Below are positions 1-8,553 of a stretch of 64,000 bases of DNA, one piece after another. The DNA is taken from the NCBI RefSeq assembly GCF_003491325.1, contig NZ_CP022881.1, forward strand, positions 186,001 to 250,000. Direction: 5' to 3'. The stretch is from Staphylococcus sp. M0911 (GTDB taxonomy: Bacteria > Bacillota > Bacilli > Staphylococcales > Staphylococcaceae). Below the pieces are notes generated by a model. It was not told the DNA's origin, ran no database searches, and worked only from the letters and a program-made list of their open reading frames with translations. Each line of letters begins with the position of its first letter. Position 1 is the first letter of the stretch. Both the position numbers and the translations under genes were made by a program.

Positions 1-1
1 C

Positions 2-349
2 CTAACACCTCATGATGGCGGACGTAATCCATACGCGCAACGAACAGTTGGCAGAGAAGACCGATTACCAGATGATGACGGTGGTCATTTAATAGCGCGC
101 GCATTCGGAGGTTCTAAAGATATAGACAACCTCGTGCCCCAAAGTAAATACATCAACCGACCATTTAAAGAGAATGGGCAATGGTATAAGATGGAGAAAG
201 AATGGCGATCAACAATAGAAAAAGGTGGAACTATTAAAAATATAAAAATGGAAATTAGATATGACGATGTTAGTCATAGACCATTGAAGTTTGAAGTGTC
301 TTATGAACAAGATGGAAAACTAATAGAAAAAATAATTGAAAATAGATAG
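2..349 (+). CDS. C-terminal part of EssD-like type VII-secreted nuclease (partial)
   Basis: The reading frame is open from the left edge, so only the last ~115 residues are present. It contains the motif GGHLIARAFGG followed by DNLVPQ and an IN dipeptide, the core of the DNA/RNA non-specific endonuclease family used by the staphylococcal type VII toxin EssD; the His in GGH is the expected catalytic base. In the known family the N-terminus carries the secretion domain, which lies outside the window. Two DUF600-type immunity genes follow directly, which is the usual EssD-EsaG arrangement and supports a secreted antibacterial DNase. The first possible internal start (GTG at 134) would cut through the nuclease motif and is not a real start. 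The assignment as a nuclease tail is firm; the EssD name is inferred. Confidence 0.82.
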   Translation, partial: LTPHDGGRNPYAQRTVGREDRLPDDDGGHLIARAFGGSKDIDNLVPQSKYINRPFKENGQWYKMEKEWRSTIEKGGTIKNIKMEIRYDDVSHRPLKFEVSYEQDGKLIEKIIENR

Positions 350-359
350 GAGTTTAAAT

Positions 360-850
360 ATGAACTTTGAAGATAAGCTTAATAATATTTATCAAGAAAT
401 TGCGAATAATGCCAATCAAATAATTCCAGATGAATGGAAGAATATCTTTATGGAAAGTGAAGTAACAGAGGACGGAGGTAGTGTATATTTCTTTTATACA
501 TTAAAAAAAGAGGAAGGTTTTTTTATTCTCATGATATTCCGATAAAATTTAACGTTTCAAAACGTATTTATAAAGACATTCTAAATGAATTATATGAATG
601 CTTTAAGGAATTGAGAAAAGAATTTATAAAGAATAATCAAGAAGTATGGACTACATGTACATTTATTTTAAATGATGAAGGAAAAGCGGATATTTCATTT
701 GGTTATATTAACTGGTTAGATAATGATTTTACGTTAGGAACTCGAATAGATTATTTTAAATACAAGTGTTTTGGTGAACTTCCAGAGCAACAACGATTAA
801 TAGACGAAGTAAAGCAATTAGAACAGTTCATTAAAGAACAAGAAGAGTAA
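360..850 (+). pseudogene. EsaG/DUF600-type immunity gene, frameshifted at a T tract
   Basis: The N-terminal part (ATG at 360, AGGAG Shine-Dalgarno eight bases upstream) reads MNFEDKLNNIYQEIANN and closely parallels the intact copy at 935-1438. The frame is lost at a run of seven T (518-524); one extra T would give an uninterrupted protein of about 163 aa ending in VEQFIKEQEE-like residues (here QLEQFIKEQEE). The C-terminal part continues in the other frame from about 521 to 850. In the known family EsaG binds and neutralises the secreted nuclease EssD, and extra copies protect against related toxins of neighbours. This copy is either decayed, switched off by slippage, or a sequencing error. 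Confidence 0.8.
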
Positions 851-934
851 AATGAATAGAAGATTGAAATAAATTACAGGGGTATTAATCAAAGACCTAC
901 AGAGTTTTAAGTAAAATATTGAGGAGTGAGAAAA

Positions 935-1438
935 ATGGCATTTGAAGAAAACTTAAATAATATGTATCAAGAAATTGCGAATAAAATCAGTGATATGATT
1001 CCTGCGGAGTGGGAACAGGTATATACAAAGGCATATATAGATGAAGAAGGAGCAGAAGTATTTTTTAATTACACTACTCCTGGTAGTGCCGACTTACATT
1101 ATTATACTGATATTCCTAAAGATTATAATGTTTCTGAAGAAATTTTTGACGAGTTATCAGATGGGCTTTATGATTTATTTGAAAGCCTTAGAGGGATCTT
1201 TAAAGAAAATAATCAAGAGCCATGGACATCATGTGAATTTGATTTCACTAATGAAGGTAAATTAAACGTGTCATTTGATTATATCGATTGGAAAAACTCA
1301 GAATTTGGGCCTTTAGCTAGAGAATATTATTATGAATATAAAAAATTTGGTATTCTACCTGAAAAAGAATATGCCATAAATAAAGTGAAAAAAGTAGAAC
1401 AGTTCATTAAAGAACAAGAAGAAGAGTCATTCTTTTGA
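935..1438 (+). CDS. EsaG-like immunity protein (DUF600)
   Basis: A 167-residue acidic soluble protein without signal peptide or membrane segment. The chosen start is ATG at 935, preceded by GAGGAGTGAGAAAA; an upstream start at 926 would lie inside the Shine-Dalgarno. It starts MAFEENLNNMYQEIANK and ends in KVEQFIKEQEEESFF, the profile of DUF600 antitoxins found in arrays behind essD. Known members bind the nuclease domain of EssD in the producing cell. Its position two genes behind an EssD-type nuclease tail fits an immunity role. Which toxin it matches cannot be told from sequence alone. Confidence 0.8.
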   Translation: MAFEENLNNMYQEIANKISDMIPAEWEQVYTKAYIDEEGAEVFFNYTTPGSADLHYYTDIPKDYNVSEEIFDELSDGLYDLFESLRGIFKENNQEPWTSCEFDFTNEGKLNVSFDYIDWKNSEFGPLAREYYYEYKKFGILPEKEYAINKVKKVEQFIKEQEEESFF

Positions 1439-1530
1439 TTACAAAGAATATCCAATTTTTTAATGAAAAGATGGCAATATATATTAAAAATGAGAATAAT
1501 TAATAATATGTTATAGAAAGTTGAGGATTT

Positions 1531-1605
1531 ATGAATATATCTAAAAAATGGTTGATAGTCATCACAATATTTATTAGCACTGTAATCATTATTATAGGTG
1601 TATAG
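1531..1605 (+). CDS. Very short membrane peptide ORF behind the immunity genes
   Basis: A 24-codon ORF (ATG at 1531) with a GAGG Shine-Dalgarno and a single hydrophobic stretch (WLIVITIFISTVIIIIGV). After its TAG stop the same frame continues with a Lys-rich segment (KLKKMKLKKAFQKH) to 1659, so a nonsense mutation in a ~42-residue one-span protein is possible. I do not recognise it. Small membrane proteins are common in type VII immunity clusters, but no function is supported. Confidence 0.35.
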   Translation: MNISKKWLIVITIFISTVIIIIGV

Positions 1606-1698
1606 TACTCAATGAAACTTAAAAAAATGAAATTAAAGAAAGCTTTTCAAAAACATTAAAAACTTAAACGATATTTTTAGTCGTCATACAATAAGAAC

Positions 1699-1737
1699 GC
1701 CAACTACCACAATAAATCAATGATAGTTGGCTTTTTT
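1699..1737 (+). terminator. Intrinsic terminator behind the immunity cluster
   Basis: Inverted repeat GCCAACTA / TAGTTGGC with a 17-base loop followed by a run of six T. It closes the plus-strand EssD-EsaG cluster before the convergent alkaline phosphatase gene. Confidence 0.75.
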
Positions 1738-1816
1738 GATATTTAACAATAGTAATTAAGACATGTTTCTCAATGATATTATGGCATGGGAGTAAGTTAT
1801 GTTGCTTTATTTCATT

Positions 1817-3280
1817 CTATGATGATGTGACGTCGCTGTTAAAGAAGTCGAATAGGTTTTTAGGTTGATCTGTGTTATCGACATTGCCTTCTAAGAAGTC
1901 TGAACCTGGTCCGTATGCGTATGTGTTAACGTCTTCGCCAGTATGACCGTATGTTGTCCAACCTGTTCTTGATTTGTCGTTAATTGGTTTTTGGATAGCG
2001 TCTTGTAGTTTGCCTTGTTGTTTTTCGATTTTTGGATCGTCTTCGTTTTTGGCTTTATCTTTTACATCTTTTAATTTATCTGCTTCGTCTTTGATTTTAT
2101 CTATTTGTTTAGACTTCACGTCAAAGCCATATCCGTTCTTGATGACTTTTTCTACATCTTCACCCTCTGCAATTTGTTCTGTCATATGTGCACCTGATTT
2201 GTTCATTTTATGAATAGCATCAGGATTCCATTTATATTCTTCCCCACTACCAATTGTCATACCACCAGTTGAATGGTCTGCCGTTGCGATAACTAAAGTA
2301 TCATCACGATTTTCAGCGTATGACATTGCATTTTCAAATGCTTTGTTGAAACCGTCCATTTCTGACATGACACCTGTGACATCATTAGCGTGGGCTGTTT
2401 TATCGATTGAAGCACCTTCTATCATTAAGAAGAAGCCGTTATTATTTTTCTCAAGTTTATTTAATGCACTTTGTTGCATATCAGCTAACATTGGATTTTT
2501 CTTAGGTGCATCAATTTGTAGCGGCATGTTCTCTTCCGCAAATAAACCTAATACTTGGTCGCTTTTAGAATTAGCTAATTCATTTTTATTTGATACAACG
2601 TCATAACCGTCTTTTTTGAATTTTTTATCTAGGTTTCCATTTTCTTTACCAAAGTATTTAGAGCCACCACCAAGAAGTACATCTACTTTATGTTGGCCGT
2701 TGATTTTATCATTGTAAAATTGTTTAGCAATTTCATCTTTTTTATCACGGTCGTCAACATGTGCAGCATATGCAGCGGGTGTAGCGTCAGTAATTTCCGC
2801 AGTCGAAACTAATCCCGTAGACTTACCGCTTTCTTTTGCTTGTTCTAATACTGTTTTTTGAGCTTGTTTGTTATTATCTACACCGATAGCACCGTTAAAT
2901 GTTTTCTTACCAGTACTAAGTGCTGTACCAGCAGCTGCTGAGTCAGTAATATTTTCTTTATCATCATCGTTATGTACGCGCATTGTTCCTTTAAGATAGT
3001 TGTCGAAAGCTGTTTTATCCATCTCTTTAGTTTTAGGATTATCAGCGTAGTAACGGTAGGCTGTATTAAATGATGGTCCCATGCCATCCCCAATTAAGAA
3101 GATTACATTCTTAGGATTTTTAGTATTACCCATGGCAATGGCTTCGCTATTGTTAGCATTTTGACTATCTGGTGCTTGACCACCTGCTGAAGCTAGTGTT
3201 GGATGACTTGTGCTAAATAAAGTCGTCGTTAAAATTGAACCTGCAATAGTCATCTTTCCCCATTTTGAATTTAAAAACAT
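1817..3280 (-). CDS. phoB: Secreted alkaline phosphatase
   Basis: A 487-residue exported enzyme of the alkaline phosphatase superfamily that releases phosphate from phosphomonoesters outside the membrane. A signal peptide covers roughly the first 31 residues (positive start, hydrophobic core, small residues at ASA). Family motifs are present in order: LIGDGMG metal ligands near residue 63, DSAAAGT with the nucleophile Ser near 114, IEGASIDKTAHAND near 288, TADHSTGG near 335 and GHTGED near 444. Length matches staphylococcal and Bacillus PhoA/PhoB. It stands alone. A Pho-box-like set of 11-bp-spaced hexamers lies about 80-120 bases upstream, consistent with induction by phosphate starvation through PhoPR. 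Confidence 0.92.
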   Translation of the reverse strand: MFLNSKWGKMTIAGSILTTTLFSTSHPTLASAGGQAPDSQNANNSEAIAMGNTKNPKNVIFLIGDGMGPSFNTAYRYYADNPKTKEMDKTAFDNYLKGTMRVHNDDDKENITDSAAAGTALSTGKKTFNGAIGVDNNKQAQKTVLEQAKESGKSTGLVSTAEITDATPAAYAAHVDDRDKKDEIAKQFYNDKINGQHKVDVLLGGGSKYFGKENGNLDKKFKKDGYDVVSNKNELANSKSDQVLGLFAEENMPLQIDAPKKNPMLADMQQSALNKLEKNNNGFFLMIEGASIDKTAHANDVTGVMSEMDGFNKAFENAMSYAENRDDTLVIATADHSTGGMTIGSGEEYKWNPDAIHKMNKSGAHMTEQIAEGEDVEKVIKNGYGFDVKSKQIDKIKDEADKLKDVKDKAKNEDDPKIEKQQGKLQDAIQKPINDKSRTGWTTYGHTGEDVNTYAYGPGSDFLEGNVDNTDQPKNLFDFFNSDVTSS

Positions 3281-3359
3281 ATAAACGTTCCTCCCAATAT
3301 TATATATAATTGTTACATTAATAGGATAAAATAATTAAATTGATTTGAAGTAATTATTA

Positions 3360-3402
3360 AGTTAATGTTTTGTAAATTTATATTAAATTCCAGGAGTGTA
3401 AA
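3360..3402 (-). promoter_or_regulatory. Putative PhoP binding region (Pho box) upstream of alkaline phosphatase
   Basis: On the minus strand the hexamers TTTAAT, TTTACA and TTAACT start exactly 11 bases apart (plus-strand positions 3382-3387, 3371-3376, 3360-3365), with a further TTTACA at 3397-3402. Bacillus PhoP binds direct TT(A/C/T)ACA repeats with about 11-bp spacing. The placement in front of a phosphatase gene supports the call, but it is a pattern match only. Confidence 0.5.
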
Positions 3403-3526
3403 TATACATTTGTATTAATGCATCATTTTATATTTGATGATTTTATAAAGAATTTCAATCGTTATAAATATGATTAGACCAATAATATGGATTACTATCA
3501 TTTAGTAAAGTATTGAAAATTAAACC

Positions 3527-3555
3527 TACCCAATTATTCGCGTTATCATTGGGTA
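3527..3555. repeat. Perfect 8-bp inverted repeat in the phoB-amidohydrolase gap
   Basis: TACCCAAT and ATTGGGTA are separated by 13 bases. There is no T run after it, so a terminator is unlikely. It sits about 80 bases before the amidohydrolase start and could be an operator. The rest of the 3281-3633 gap holds only the Pho-box-like repeats and AT-rich sequence. Confidence 0.45.
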
Positions 3556-3633
3556 AGCGTTATAATTCATTTGATTTAAATATAAATGTAGTTTGAGGTG
3601 TTTTATATCTCTTGCTTTAAGTAGGCTTTTTTT

Positions 3634-4614
3634 ATGACTCAACCTAAACCAGTCATTGCTGTTGAAGAACATTTTGTTATAGAGGAGTTAGATTCTTTTA
3701 AAGATGAAGATCCTAATGGTCCACATGCGAAAGCGGTAGCACCTATCATGAACCGTTTGAAGAACTTAGGTGACAACCGTATTGCTGAAATGGATGAAGC
3801 GGGAGTGGCAAAGCAAATTGTGTCTCTAACTGCACCTGGCACACAACAATTAGAGAGAGATGAGGCAATCCAACTGTCTACTAAGGCAAATAATTTACTT
3901 GGTGAAGCAGTTCAAAAGCATCCTGAAAGACTTGCTGGATTCGCAACGCTACCCACCATTGAGCCAGAATTAGCCGCACAAGAATTAGAGCGTACTGTGA
4001 ATGAATTTGGATTTAAAGGTGCGATTATAAATGGTCATACGTTAGGAGAATATTTAGACCATCCTAAATTTGAAATAATCTTTGAAAAGGCTGAACAATT
4101 AAATGTACCTATCTATTTACATCCAGCCATTCCGCCTGACAATGTAATCGATACGTATTACAAAGGTAATTATTCAAGTGATGTTGCAATGCAATTTGCT
4201 TCTGCTGGATGGGGTTGGCATATCGAAACAGCTATTCACTTAATTCGCATCGTGTTGAGTGGTACATTTGATAAGTATCCCGACTTAAAAATAGTGACAG
4301 GACATAATGGGGAAGGTGTATTATACGCACTTCAAAGATTGGATACTTTAATTCCACCACAATTGTCTCATCTAAAGAAAAAAGTCAGTGATTATCTTAA
4401 AGAGAATATTTATTATTCAATTTCTGGTTATACTTATGCACCACCATTTATGCAAATGTATGAACAAGTAGGTGCTGATCATATTTTATATTCTAGTGAC
4501 TATCCATATGTTTCTATGAAAGATACATTAGATTTTGTTGATCAATTAGATATCAGTGAGGAAGATAAAGATAAGATTTTATACAAAAATGCACAGCAAT
4601 TATTTAATTTATAG
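3634..4614 (+). CDS. Amidohydrolase-2 family protein (decarboxylase-like, ACMSD/gamma-resorcylate type)
   Basis: A 326-residue TIM-barrel metal enzyme. The first strand carries VEEHF, the signature of the non-oxidative decarboxylase branch (gamma-resorcylate / salicylate decarboxylases) rather than the HxH of ordinary amidohydrolases. YLHPAIPP near residue 166, the HNGE segment near 228 and YSSDYPY near 290 give the expected His and Asp ligands. The start is ATG 3634 because an in-frame TAG lies just before it; its Shine-Dalgarno (AAGTAGG) is weak. The isochorismatase-fold gene follows 15 bases downstream, so the two form an operon, probably acting on one aromatic or cyclic carboxylate. The substrate is unknown. 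Confidence 0.8.
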   Translation: MTQPKPVIAVEEHFVIEELDSFKDEDPNGPHAKAVAPIMNRLKNLGDNRIAEMDEAGVAKQIVSLTAPGTQQLERDEAIQLSTKANNLLGEAVQKHPERLAGFATLPTIEPELAAQELERTVNEFGFKGAIINGHTLGEYLDHPKFEIIFEKAEQLNVPIYLHPAIPPDNVIDTYYKGNYSSDVAMQFASAGWGWHIETAIHLIRIVLSGTFDKYPDLKIVTGHNGEGVLYALQRLDTLIPPQLSHLKKKVSDYLKENIYYSISGYTYAPPFMQMYEQVGADHILYSSDYPYVSMKDTLDFVDQLDISEEDKDKILYKNAQQLFNL

Positions 4615-4629
4615 AGGAGTATGATATTA

Positions 4630-5226
4630 ATGGATAATCAATTAGAACCACTTAATCCTAAAAAAGTAGCATTTATAGCTGTAGATTTACAGAAAGATTT
4701 ACCGATGACGTATCATCCCTATCCATATGCTACAATCACTGAAAATGTGGGTAAATTAGCACGTGCATTTGAACAAGCAGGTGCATTGAATGTCTTTTTC
4801 AAAGTTGGTACTACAGATGGTAAGGATATGTTAAATCCGATTGCCGATAGAAGTATGGTGGCTAAAGGAGCTGCTGATATGGGTGACCGTCAAAAATTTG
4901 ATCAGTTAACACCTGAATTAGATTGTATTAAGCACGCGCTCCGTATTACAAAACATCAATGGGGTAGCTTTTATGGTACGGAATTAGATTTACAATTAAG
5001 ACGTCGTGGTATAGATACTATTGTCTTAAGTGGTGTTGCGACAGGCTTTGGTGTAGATACAACAGCTAGAGAAGCGTATCAACATGGGTATCATATTATT
5101 TTTGCTGAAGATGCGATGGGCGCATTGTCAGAACAAGAATATGAGTATGAAGTAAACTATATATTCCCATTCATGGGGCGTGTACGTAAAACAGACGATA
5201 TTATTAACGCAGGTTGGTCAGAATAA
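4630..5226 (+). CDS. Isochorismatase-fold hydrolase with Gly in place of the catalytic Cys
   Basis: About 198 residues. ATG 4630 is chosen because GAGGAG lies ten bases before it, while ATG 4621 is too close to that Shine-Dalgarno. Family features are visible: the Asp of AVDLQKD near residue 19, the Lys in the ITKHQWGSF region near 108 and the loop SGVATGFGVDTTARE near 138-152. In cysteine hydrolases (nicotinamidase, carbamoylase) this loop has Cys where this protein has Gly. True isochorismatases also lack the Cys, so a vinyl-ether-hydrolase-like reaction is possible. It is the second gene of an operon with the decarboxylase-like amidohydrolase, followed by a terminator. Confidence 0.8.
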   Translation: MDNQLEPLNPKKVAFIAVDLQKDLPMTYHPYPYATITENVGKLARAFEQAGALNVFFKVGTTDGKDMLNPIADRSMVAKGAADMGDRQKFDQLTPELDCIKHALRITKHQWGSFYGTELDLQLRRRGIDTIVLSGVATGFGVDTTAREAYQHGYHIIFAEDAMGALSEQEYEYEVNYIFPFMGRVRKTDDIINAGWSE

Positions 5227-5261
5227 CGTCAGTCTAAAATAGAATAATAGAATCAAAAAAA

Positions 5262-5296
5262 AGTCATTTTTAGTTTTATAGCTAAAGATGGCTTTT
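5262..5296 (+). terminator. Terminator of the amidohydrolase operon
   Basis: Imperfect inverted repeat AGTCATTTTTAG / CTAAAGATGGCT with flanking A and T runs, 36 bases after the isochorismatase-fold gene. Confidence 0.6.
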
Positions 5297-5368
5297 ATGT
5301 GTTTAGTGGAAAATGGCTATCGGGTAGTATGAATGAATAGATGATTCAAATACTAAGGAGAATGATTA

Positions 5369-7063
5369 ATGAAACAAGCACAAGACTTAAAAAAGACATT
5401 ATTTCAATTAGATGGTCAAAAGTACGGTGCTTATAAACGTATTAAAAATGTCTATGATTTTAATGACTTTCAATTAGCCATTGATCATATACAAGTGGAT
5501 CCATATGCGCCCCCATCTAAAATAAGATTAATCATTGATAGAGATATTGTAGGGATACCAGATAAATATTTAGATTCTGAAGATAAGCGTGTAGCTGTTG
5601 CTGACTTTTTAACAAGAAATGTCGCACAAATATTGAAATCGTTACTTTCTAAATCAAAGGGACAACACAAACTATTGATCGATCGTTGCGGTCAAGAAAT
5701 GTTGAAAAGAACATCAGTAGTAATTAACAACAATAATATAGAGGTGCGTCTTGAGGTAGGTCTTCCAGCTGCAGGACGCAAAATATTAGGCAAAGCTGCA
5801 GCAACAACACTGACCGAACTATTACCTCAACTTGTATCTCAAGCACTTAACTATCAACAAATTGATCAAGTATCGTTAAAACAACAGGTTGAATTAAAAT
5901 TAAATCAAACTTATATTAGAGCGCAACTTGAGCAACAGGGACTTATCGCATTTGTAGCTAATGGTGCCATATTACCGAGGAAAAGTGGTATATCTGATGG
6001 ACCAATGTCCAAAGCCAAATCATTTATAAGTCCTAAGTCATTTGAGACGACTATGCATGTGCCGTTTGGTGAAGCGGTGAAGGGTATGGGAATACCTAAA
6101 GGCATTACCCTTATTGTGGGTGGTGGCTATCATGGTAAGTCAACATTATTACAAGCGTTAGAGAGAGGTGTCTATGACCATATTGCAGGTGATGGACGAG
6201 AATATGTTATTACCAACGACAGTGCCATGAAGATTCGTGCAGAAGACGGTCGTAGTGTTGAAAAAGTGAATATACAGCCATTTATTGATCACTTACCAGG
6301 GAAAAAGGATACAAGTCAATTTTCAACGGATGATGCCAGTGGTAGTACATCACAAGCTACAAATGTCATGGAAGCACTTGAAGCACAATCAAAAGTAATG
6401 TTAATTGACGAAGATACCTCGGCTACGAATTTTATGATTCGTGATGGCCGTATGCAAAAGTTAATATCGCCCGAGAAAGAACCCATTACACCATTTTCAA
6501 ATAAAGTGAAACCATTATATGATGACTATGATGTATCGACTATTTTAATTGTAGGTGGATCAGGCGATTACTTTGAAGTTGCTGATCAAGTACTGATGAT
6601 GGATGAATATATACTCAAAGATGTCACTGAAGAAGCTAAGGCAATAGCGCATTCCACTGGATATGAACGAGATATGATTTCACAACAATCATTTGGTAAC
6701 ATCCCGTCAAGAGTACCACTTACGTCAAGTTTTACTAAAAAGGGTAAAGACGGTCGATTAAAAGCAAAAGGCCAACATGCAGTGATGTATGGTAAAGAAG
6801 CGATTGATATATCTGGGTTAGAACAATTAGTAGATGATAGTCAGACTAACTGTTTGGCAATGATGTTAGATTATTTGCAACGTCATAAGGTGAATAACGA
6901 GCAGACGATTGTAGAGATAGTCGATGCAGTTTATCAATTGATTGACGAACAAGGGTTAGAGGCGATGTCACATCATCAAGGTCATCCAGGTAATTTAGCT
7001 TTACCACGTAAACAAGAACTGATAGGTACGTTGAATCGCTATAGAGGGTTGCATGTGAAATGA
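5369..7063 (+). CDS. ABC-class ATPase domain protein (predicted soluble ATPase)
   Basis: A 564-residue cytoplasmic protein with no membrane segment. It matches the uncharacterised 'ABC-ATPase of the predicted ABC class' family: an N-terminal domain of about 240 residues, a Walker A segment GGGYHGKSTLLQ near residue 251, a DDASGSTSQAT segment near 318 that resembles the signature loop, and a Walker B segment MLIDEDTSATN near 345. GGSGDYFEVADQ near 398 is the conserved switch region. It has its own Shine-Dalgarno (AAGGAG) and stands alone. Its role is unknown in the family; an RNA- or nucleotide-related function has been guessed but is not shown here. Confidence 0.8.
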   Translation: MKQAQDLKKTLFQLDGQKYGAYKRIKNVYDFNDFQLAIDHIQVDPYAPPSKIRLIIDRDIVGIPDKYLDSEDKRVAVADFLTRNVAQILKSLLSKSKGQHKLLIDRCGQEMLKRTSVVINNNNIEVRLEVGLPAAGRKILGKAAATTLTELLPQLVSQALNYQQIDQVSLKQQVELKLNQTYIRAQLEQQGLIAFVANGAILPRKSGISDGPMSKAKSFISPKSFETTMHVPFGEAVKGMGIPKGITLIVGGGYHGKSTLLQALERGVYDHIAGDGREYVITNDSAMKIRAEDGRSVEKVNIQPFIDHLPGKKDTSQFSTDDASGSTSQATNVMEALEAQSKVMLIDEDTSATNFMIRDGRMQKLISPEKEPITPFSNKVKPLYDDYDVSTILIVGGSGDYFEVADQVLMMDEYILKDVTEEAKAIAHSTGYERDMISQQSFGNIPSRVPLTSSFTKKGKDGRLKAKGQHAVMYGKEAIDISGLEQLVDDSQTNCLAMMLDYLQRHKVNNEQTIVEIVDAVYQLIDEQGLEAMSHHQGHPGNLALPRKQELIGTLNRYRGLHVK

Positions 7064-7134
7064 TATAAATGTAATGATGAATACAGGGATGAATGAAGTA
7101 TTTTTAAATTTTAACGAAAGGACGGAATAACACG

Positions 7135-7398
7135 TTGAAATTTTTGAGTATTTTCTTTCCTGTTATTATTTATGTCATCATTTTAGCGTTGCAATATTTT
7201 TTATCTCGAACAGGTAGTAAAATATTAGGTTTAATTATGCCAGTTGTATTAGTTGTAGGTGTCTCATATGGTTATATGATGAATTATTTTGAATTAGGAT
7301 TAATGCCTATCATCTTCTTAACAATTATGGGATTATTTATGTTATTAGGAGAATGGCAACGTGCACAACAAGCTAGAAAATCAAAAATGAAAGAATAA
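7135..7398 (+). CDS. Small integral membrane protein (hypothetical)
   Basis: An 87-residue protein with a TTG start preceded by GAAAGGACGG. It has three hydrophobic spans (about residues 4-22, 27-46, 52-70) and a positively charged C-terminal tail (QRAQQARKSKMKE), which predicts that the tail is cytoplasmic. I do not recognise a named family. It is followed by a large hairpin at 7403-7450. Confidence 0.6.
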   Translation: MKFLSIFFPVIIYVIILALQYFLSRTGSKILGLIMPVVLVVGVSYGYMMNYFELGLMPIIFLTIMGLFMLLGEWQRAQQARKSKMKE

Positions 7399-7402
7399 TG
7401 AG

Positions 7403-7450
7403 ATGCGCATGTATCTAGGAGAACGTGAAGTACTTAGATAACATGCGCAT
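7403..7450 (+). terminator. Hairpin behind the small membrane gene
   Basis: ATGCGCATGTATCTA pairs imperfectly with TAGATAACATGCGCAT around a 16-base loop. There is no strong T run, so it may be a terminator or an mRNA-end structure. Confidence 0.45.
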
Positions 7451-7466
7451 TAATGTATGATAGAAG

Positions 7467-7826
7467 TTATTTAATAAAAGGTTTGTTGTCATTATATTCT
7501 GCTTCAGTCATCAATCTACTTTTTCGTTGGATACCGTAATCTTCTTTGAAACAGTGCTCTCCTACTTTTAAATAGGGTACTACAGTTGCTCTGAATTTTA
7601 CTTTTTTATAAAGAAGTGAAAAACCAATGTCATAATATTTTTGCCTCTCAAACAACCATATATGGTCAATCATAGCGCCATTAATTTGGACATCTTTTAA
7701 TAAGATTTTGACATTGCGCAAATATGGAATATCGCGATTCAATTTGTTTTTATAGCCCACATATTCAACTCTACCAGTGACTACGACATTTTTATTACGA
7801 AATGGTCTTAATTGTTCCCTAATCAT
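7467..7826 (-). CDS. Hypothetical protein, 119 aa
   Basis: A basic soluble protein starting MIREQLRPFRNKNVVVTGRVEYVG, without signal peptide or membrane segment. The start has AAGGGGAACATAG upstream. The pattern of short beta-strand-like segments (NVVVTGRVEYVG, KVKFRATVVPYL) suggests an OB-fold-like small domain, but this is a guess. Similar short proteins occur singly in staphylococcal genomes; I cannot assign a function. Confidence 0.5.
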   Translation of the reverse strand: MIREQLRPFRNKNVVVTGRVEYVGYKNKLNRDIPYLRNVKILLKDVQINGAMIDHIWLFERQKYYDIGFSLLYKKVKFRATVVPYLKVGEHCFKEDYGIQRKSRLMTEAEYNDNKPFIK

Positions 7827-7987
7827 CTATGTTCCCCTTAAAATATCACTTATTAATGAAATAATATCACAAAATTATAAAAAGTGACTAAATATCATTT
7901 GGTATAAATAAAAAAGTAGTGCTATTGAAGTGATTTGTGCTATTGATTACATTTGATGTTGTAGGGAATATTAAATTAATTAAAAAA

Positions 7988-8014
7988 ACCTTCATCGGAT
8001 AAGTTGATGAAGGT
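7988..8014 (-). terminator. Terminator of the DUF4064-type gene
   Basis: ACCTTCATC / GATGAAGGT stem with nine-base loop, followed on the minus strand by a run of seven T. Confidence 0.75.
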
Positions 8015-8024
8015 CAGTGCGTTG

Positions 8025-8375
8025 TTATTTTCGAATTAAAGCTAGAATACCAGCAACTAAAATTAAAATACCTGATAAGATACCAAAGAAACCGATAAAG
8101 ATGAAGTTTAAAAGGCCACCAATAACTAATAAAACACCCATTAAAACTCTTTTCTTATTGATGATACAACTTAAGATTAAAGTGATAATACATGTAAGGA
8201 TGACAGCGACACCTAGTCCGAAAACTTGTCCGCTATCTGAAGCTTCAAATTCATTACCGATACTACCCACCATAATCGCAAATAATCCACCAAGCATACC
8301 GAAAATACTTCCCATAATACCTAGAATCATTTCCGCTACTCGGTTTGTTGGTCTTTCAAACTGATAATTATCCAT
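8025..8375 (-). CDS. Small four-span membrane protein, DUF4064-like
   Basis: A 116-residue protein with four hydrophobic segments (about residues 15-38, 50-72, 75-92 and 95-113) and a short polar N-terminus. The composition and spacing of the spans match the DUF4064 group of small Gram-positive membrane proteins. A good Shine-Dalgarno (CGAGGTGAC) precedes ATG 8375. No function is known for the family; it is monocistronic with its own terminator. Confidence 0.65.
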   Translation of the reverse strand: MDNYQFERPTNRVAEMILGIMGSIFGMLGGLFAIMVGSIGNEFEASDSGQVFGLGVAVILTCIITLILSCIINKKRVLMGVLLVIGGLLNFIFIGFFGILSGILILVAGILALIRK

Positions 8376-8500
8376 TATGTCACCTCGTTATTTTTCATAA
8401 CTTAAATATATACTATTAAACAAATTAAATAAATAGTTTTGTAACAATCTTTTAAATATTAAATACTTAATTTCAACAAAAACATTCAAATCACAAAAAG

Positions 8501-8533
8501 AAGTTGAACGCATTTTAATAATGTGTCCAACTT
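8501..8533 (-). terminator. Terminator of the 57-aa membrane protein gene
   Basis: AAGTTGAACGCATT pairs with AATGTGTCCAACTT; on the minus strand the stem is followed by CTTTTTGTG. Confidence 0.6.
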
Positions 8534-8553
8534 TATTTGAAAAACGATTCGTT

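Noticed and set aside
1041-1265. 74-codon ORF inside the intact immunity gene
   Set aside because: Alternative frame of the DUF600 gene, no ribosome site.
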